Shown: positions 60,801 to 64,000 of the stretch, piece by piece
Numbering within the stretch: position 1 is the first letter of the stretch
Layout: every line of letters begins with the position of its first letter
Origin: Branchiostoma belcheri
Lineage: Eukaryota > Chordata > Leptocardii > Amphioxiformes > Branchiostomatidae
Assembly (NCBI RefSeq): GCF_001625305.1
Contig: NW_017804131.1
Location: 590,885 to 654,884, forward strand
Reading direction: 5' to 3'
Length of the DNA: 64,000 nucleotides
Notes under the pieces: model-generated
Database searches by the model: none
Seen by the model: only the letters and a program-made list of their open reading frames with translations
What the model was told of the DNA's origin: nothing
Made by a program: the position numbers and the translations under genes

Positions 60801-63800
60801 AGGGGGGGGGGCTTTTAGTGTCAAGGTGTGAGCTATCTGGTTAGAACAGCTTGTATGCATGGTGCACAAGTGTTCCACAGGATCCAAGGCTTTCTGATAA
60901 TCCCTGATAGAATTTCAGGATTAGATATTTTGATAGATTACAAGGCTGCATGATAGTGTTATGGATGAAGATGGAAATGAGCCTTGACATGCTGGTATTA
61001 AATGTTCTAGATTATGATTCATGAGGTAGATCTGTTGATAGGCATTTCTCAGTTTGAAAAAGTAAAAATTAGTTTAAAAATTATGTTTCAAAATAAAGTT
61101 TTCTTTCTGATCATGTGTAAAAATAAAGTATGTGTTTTCTAGACTGAACCTTAGCATAAATAACCAAATTAGGAACTTAAATTTGACTTACTAAAGCACT
61201 GAAGCAGAAGTTTTAGCCATGCATATCCGTAAACAATCAGGTACCCACAAACCCATAACGCTGAAATAGAGAATAGACTTTTTATGATTTTCTCATCAGT
61301 GTCCTCAAAGTGACCAAATGTGTGTTTTGCAAATATGTATTTTACATGACTGCTTGAATGTGTAAATGTATGCACTGGCTATTAGGCTCATCCCAAGGGA
61401 TTGTATGGTTTATCCTTCTGGGATAGCAGTACAAAAATCCAACATTATTAATGGAATCTGAACATCAATCAGGTTTTAGCTACTCAGCAAAAGCTACCAT
61501 ATGGAAGCCATTCCCATGGTAGAGTTAGTTATAACAGAGCTCGAAATGCAGGTTAGTCAACTTAGTGCAAGTAAAATTGGAGGCTAATGCCTACTCAATC
61601 AATGGTAAATCTGCACTGGTCCATGCATTGGGTAAAGAAGCACATGTGATTACAGGAGCAATCAGTACATGTATTTGTTTGCTATACTGACTGTTTCAAC
61701 CTGCATTGTACATGTATTACATAAAATGCTGAATTAAGAAGGGAGTGGAAACTTAAGTATTTCGAGACCTGTTATTTTGTGTCTTACATCATTTATGGCT
61801 GCCACCTTGAGCATGTGGTAAACTGGGGGGGGGGGTGTTATCAGGTCATGTATCCTTTGGGAACTTATCAAATTTTAACAGACACTGCAGCGAAGCACAA
61901 AATGACTCACTAGCACGAAACCCATGTCAGCATTTCAGCATTTTCATTATTGATGCCCACATACACAAAAGTTTTCAGAGAAGCCAATACCGAGCACACA
62001 AATATTTTTGTTGACAACGTTTAGACTAAACTGTCCTTAATTGCTATTTGCTTTGTGAAGATTGTATTGTGATTTACAATGCAAATAAAATGCTTTAGGA
62101 TTGATGGCTGGTATTTCAATAGTCGCAGAGTATACCAGACTTGTATAGTCAGCATATTTACATGTGTAACGGCACAAAGATTCTGATAAAAGAATTTTGA
62201 CAAATGTAAGGTAACATCAACCACAGTGTTTGAAATTGTGTTTTCTGTCGGAACAGGTTTTGGGTTGATTGTTTCCCAATAAAAAGCGAACAAGCTGATC
62301 TCTTGTTTGCATATGACCTAATTTGCGGAGTCTGTCTGGTTGCTTAGCAACTGGTGGGTAGGGAGAGTTGAGCAGTCTAACCCTTATGAGGCTGGTGCAA
62401 CAATATTTGCACACTGACAGGGTAGTTTCTTCATTATAAAGCCAAGTACTAGTAGAGGAAGTTGAACGTGAAGGACATTTACTGAAATATTTTGGCTTAA
62501 CAGGCAGTTTTCTTCACAACTGTAGTTAGAATTCATGCATTCAGTCACTCAAAATGGCCAAGAACAGCATTTTGAATGACCTGACAAATCAATTATGTAG
62601 CTTTTATGCAAGAATTTGTGATGGAATGTCAAATTTTTAAAGAAGTGATTAAAAAACACGAAGCACAAGTATACTGTATGGGTCTGAAGCTGTGCATTGT
62701 TTGTAACTCCAGAATCGGTCCTCTAGGATGTCCAAATTAGGAAATTTGATTACAGGTGTTGATAAAAGAAGATTGAAGAAAAATTGTCCGAACTGCGTTG
62801 TTTGTTTAGAGTTAAGGTTGGGGAGAAGAAACAAGACGGCCACTCGGTCTCATCAAGTCCCTGAACCAGACGGTTAATGAATTGTGTCCTGAGATCTTTG
62901 CCTTGCAGTGGAAGGGCAAACAAAGGGAGAATAACTACAAGTCATATTGCGTTACAAAGGTTTTACCTCCAGAACAATGGAGCTCACGCCATCGGAACGA
63001 CACAGTTCCGCCGACATGCCCAGACGGGATTGTAACACTGACAAAGGGGAGCAAAGAGGAAGATTGTTTCGGCAGTTTCAGGATTTCTCCCCTTTCCCCT
63101 GGTGTTTTGTTACCTGGCCTTTCCTTAATGGTGAAGTAATTAGACAAGAGCAGAACATCTGGGTGGTACATTCAGCCTTCTTTATTGTCACTCCTAACTG
63201 CAGACTGTCTGAGGGGAGTTACAATAGACCCGGAGACCTTAGAGCGAACTTTGACCTTTTCAGGTGACCTTCGCTGTGCTGACCTTGACTAGTGAGGACT
63301 GGTAATTACCAGAATGTTCCAGTTTGTTGTTTTCGGTGCCGGATTGAATCAGGATCAGGTTTGGCGAGAGGAACTTAAAGAAACTTAACAAAAGTAGAAT
63401 CAACAAAAAGTGGGACAAGCCTTTTGTGCTCGGTTCTTTTCACCAAGTCCCTGGTCTTGTTAGAGTGTATAATGTAAATTCCCCATGCACATTCCTGGCC
63501 TAATTCTTACACCCATTCATGCATTAAATCAAATTTATTTTGAAAAAGATTGCATAGTGATACTGCTGCCATCTGTTTACCTAACATTGAAGTAAAAGAA
63601 TTTCATCAGTTTTTTTTAATCAAGACGGCTTGAAGGTTTTTTTGTCGTCATTGAATTGTGTTCCGTGTTACACAAGTGTGTGAACTCGACATTTGTTGGG
63701 AAAAAATTGTGTTAAGGTGGAACAATTATCTCAGGTTAATTTCACAGTTCTCTGGCTTAATTTTGTATGGGTGAGGGGCGGGGTGAATGACTTGTGAATG

Positions 63801-64000
63801 ACTCTGACATGCAACTGAATCATGTAGGTGTTTGTTTACCTGTATTTTGTTTTGTCATAGATGTGGATGTTTGGTTGGCGAATGAATGTACAAAAGCCAA
63901 TTTGCCATGAGTTGTACTTGTAACTTAAACCACCTGTAGCACTGTCACATTCCCACATACAGTATGAATCATTTACAAACCATTTGACACACCATAAAAT
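51818..64000 (+). other. Presumed first intron of the agrin-like gene
   Basis: Over 12 kb follow the phase-1 donor with no exon I can support on either strand. Kazal or laminin-EGF cysteine patterns were looked for in the longer open frames and not found. The base composition is that of unique intron sequence with few repeats. Long conserved regulatory blocks are likely in such an intron but cannot be identified from one sequence. Confidence 0.55.
63252..63285. promoter_or_regulatory. Cluster of three nuclear-receptor half-sites
   Basis: TGACCT occurs three times in 34 bases (63252, 63265, 63280) in the same orientation. On the minus strand these read AGGTCA, including TCAAGGTCA, the extended half-site of ERR/SF1-type receptors. 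Spacings are 7 and 9 bases. It lies deep in the presumed agrin intron; enhancer activity is inference. Confidence 0.35.

Overview
This looks like animal genomic DNA: spliced genes with GT-AG introns, long AT-rich introns, microsatellites and many small foldback or inverted-repeat elements. A lancelet (Branchiostoma) is the most likely source. The basis is a set of conserved bilaterian genes (CDKAL1, RPL22, GPS2, an agrin N-terminal domain), lineage-expanded death-fold, TAZ and IAP genes of the sort lancelets carry, and very frequent ACATGTACATG words. The species is inferred, not proven.

Layout. 0.3-1.0 kb: 3' end of CDKAL1 (+). 1.5-5.1 kb: a coiled-coil protein with two TAZ-like zinc domains (-, 'TAZ-A'). 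7.7-9.5 kb: a short membrane protein with a C-terminal death-fold domain (+, 'DF-1'). 10.5-12.4 kb: RPL22 (-), head-to-head with GPS2 (+, 13.3-18.2 kb). 19.7-27.8 kb: a large receptor-like gene (-, 'DF-2') encoding a signal peptide, small Cys-containing ectodomain exons, a 14-residue repeat stalk, a membrane segment and a death-fold exon. 28.1-35.9 kb: a paralogue of TAZ-A (+, 'TAZ-B'). 38.7-41.5 kb: a BIR+RING inhibitor-of-apoptosis-like gene (-). 45.1-48.9 kb: a third death-fold protein (+, 'DF-3'). 51.3-51.8 kb: first coding exon of an agrin-like gene (+). Its presumed first intron fills the rest of the window.

The main pattern is that the death-fold genes sit head-to-head with a signalling-type partner: TAZ-A/DF-1, DF-2/TAZ-B (the same pair in inverted orientation), and IAP/DF-3. 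In all three death-fold genes the domain is the last exon and is entered through a phase-1 intron. This suggests one ancestral divergent gene pair that was duplicated and inverted around the RPL22-GPS2 pair. A plausible but unproven reading is an innate-immunity or cell-death cluster: membrane death-fold receptors, zinc-finger/coiled-coil adaptors, an IAP ubiquitin ligase and a soluble death-fold protein. Gene models were assembled by hand from splice signals, reading phase and paralogue comparison, and none has transcript support here.
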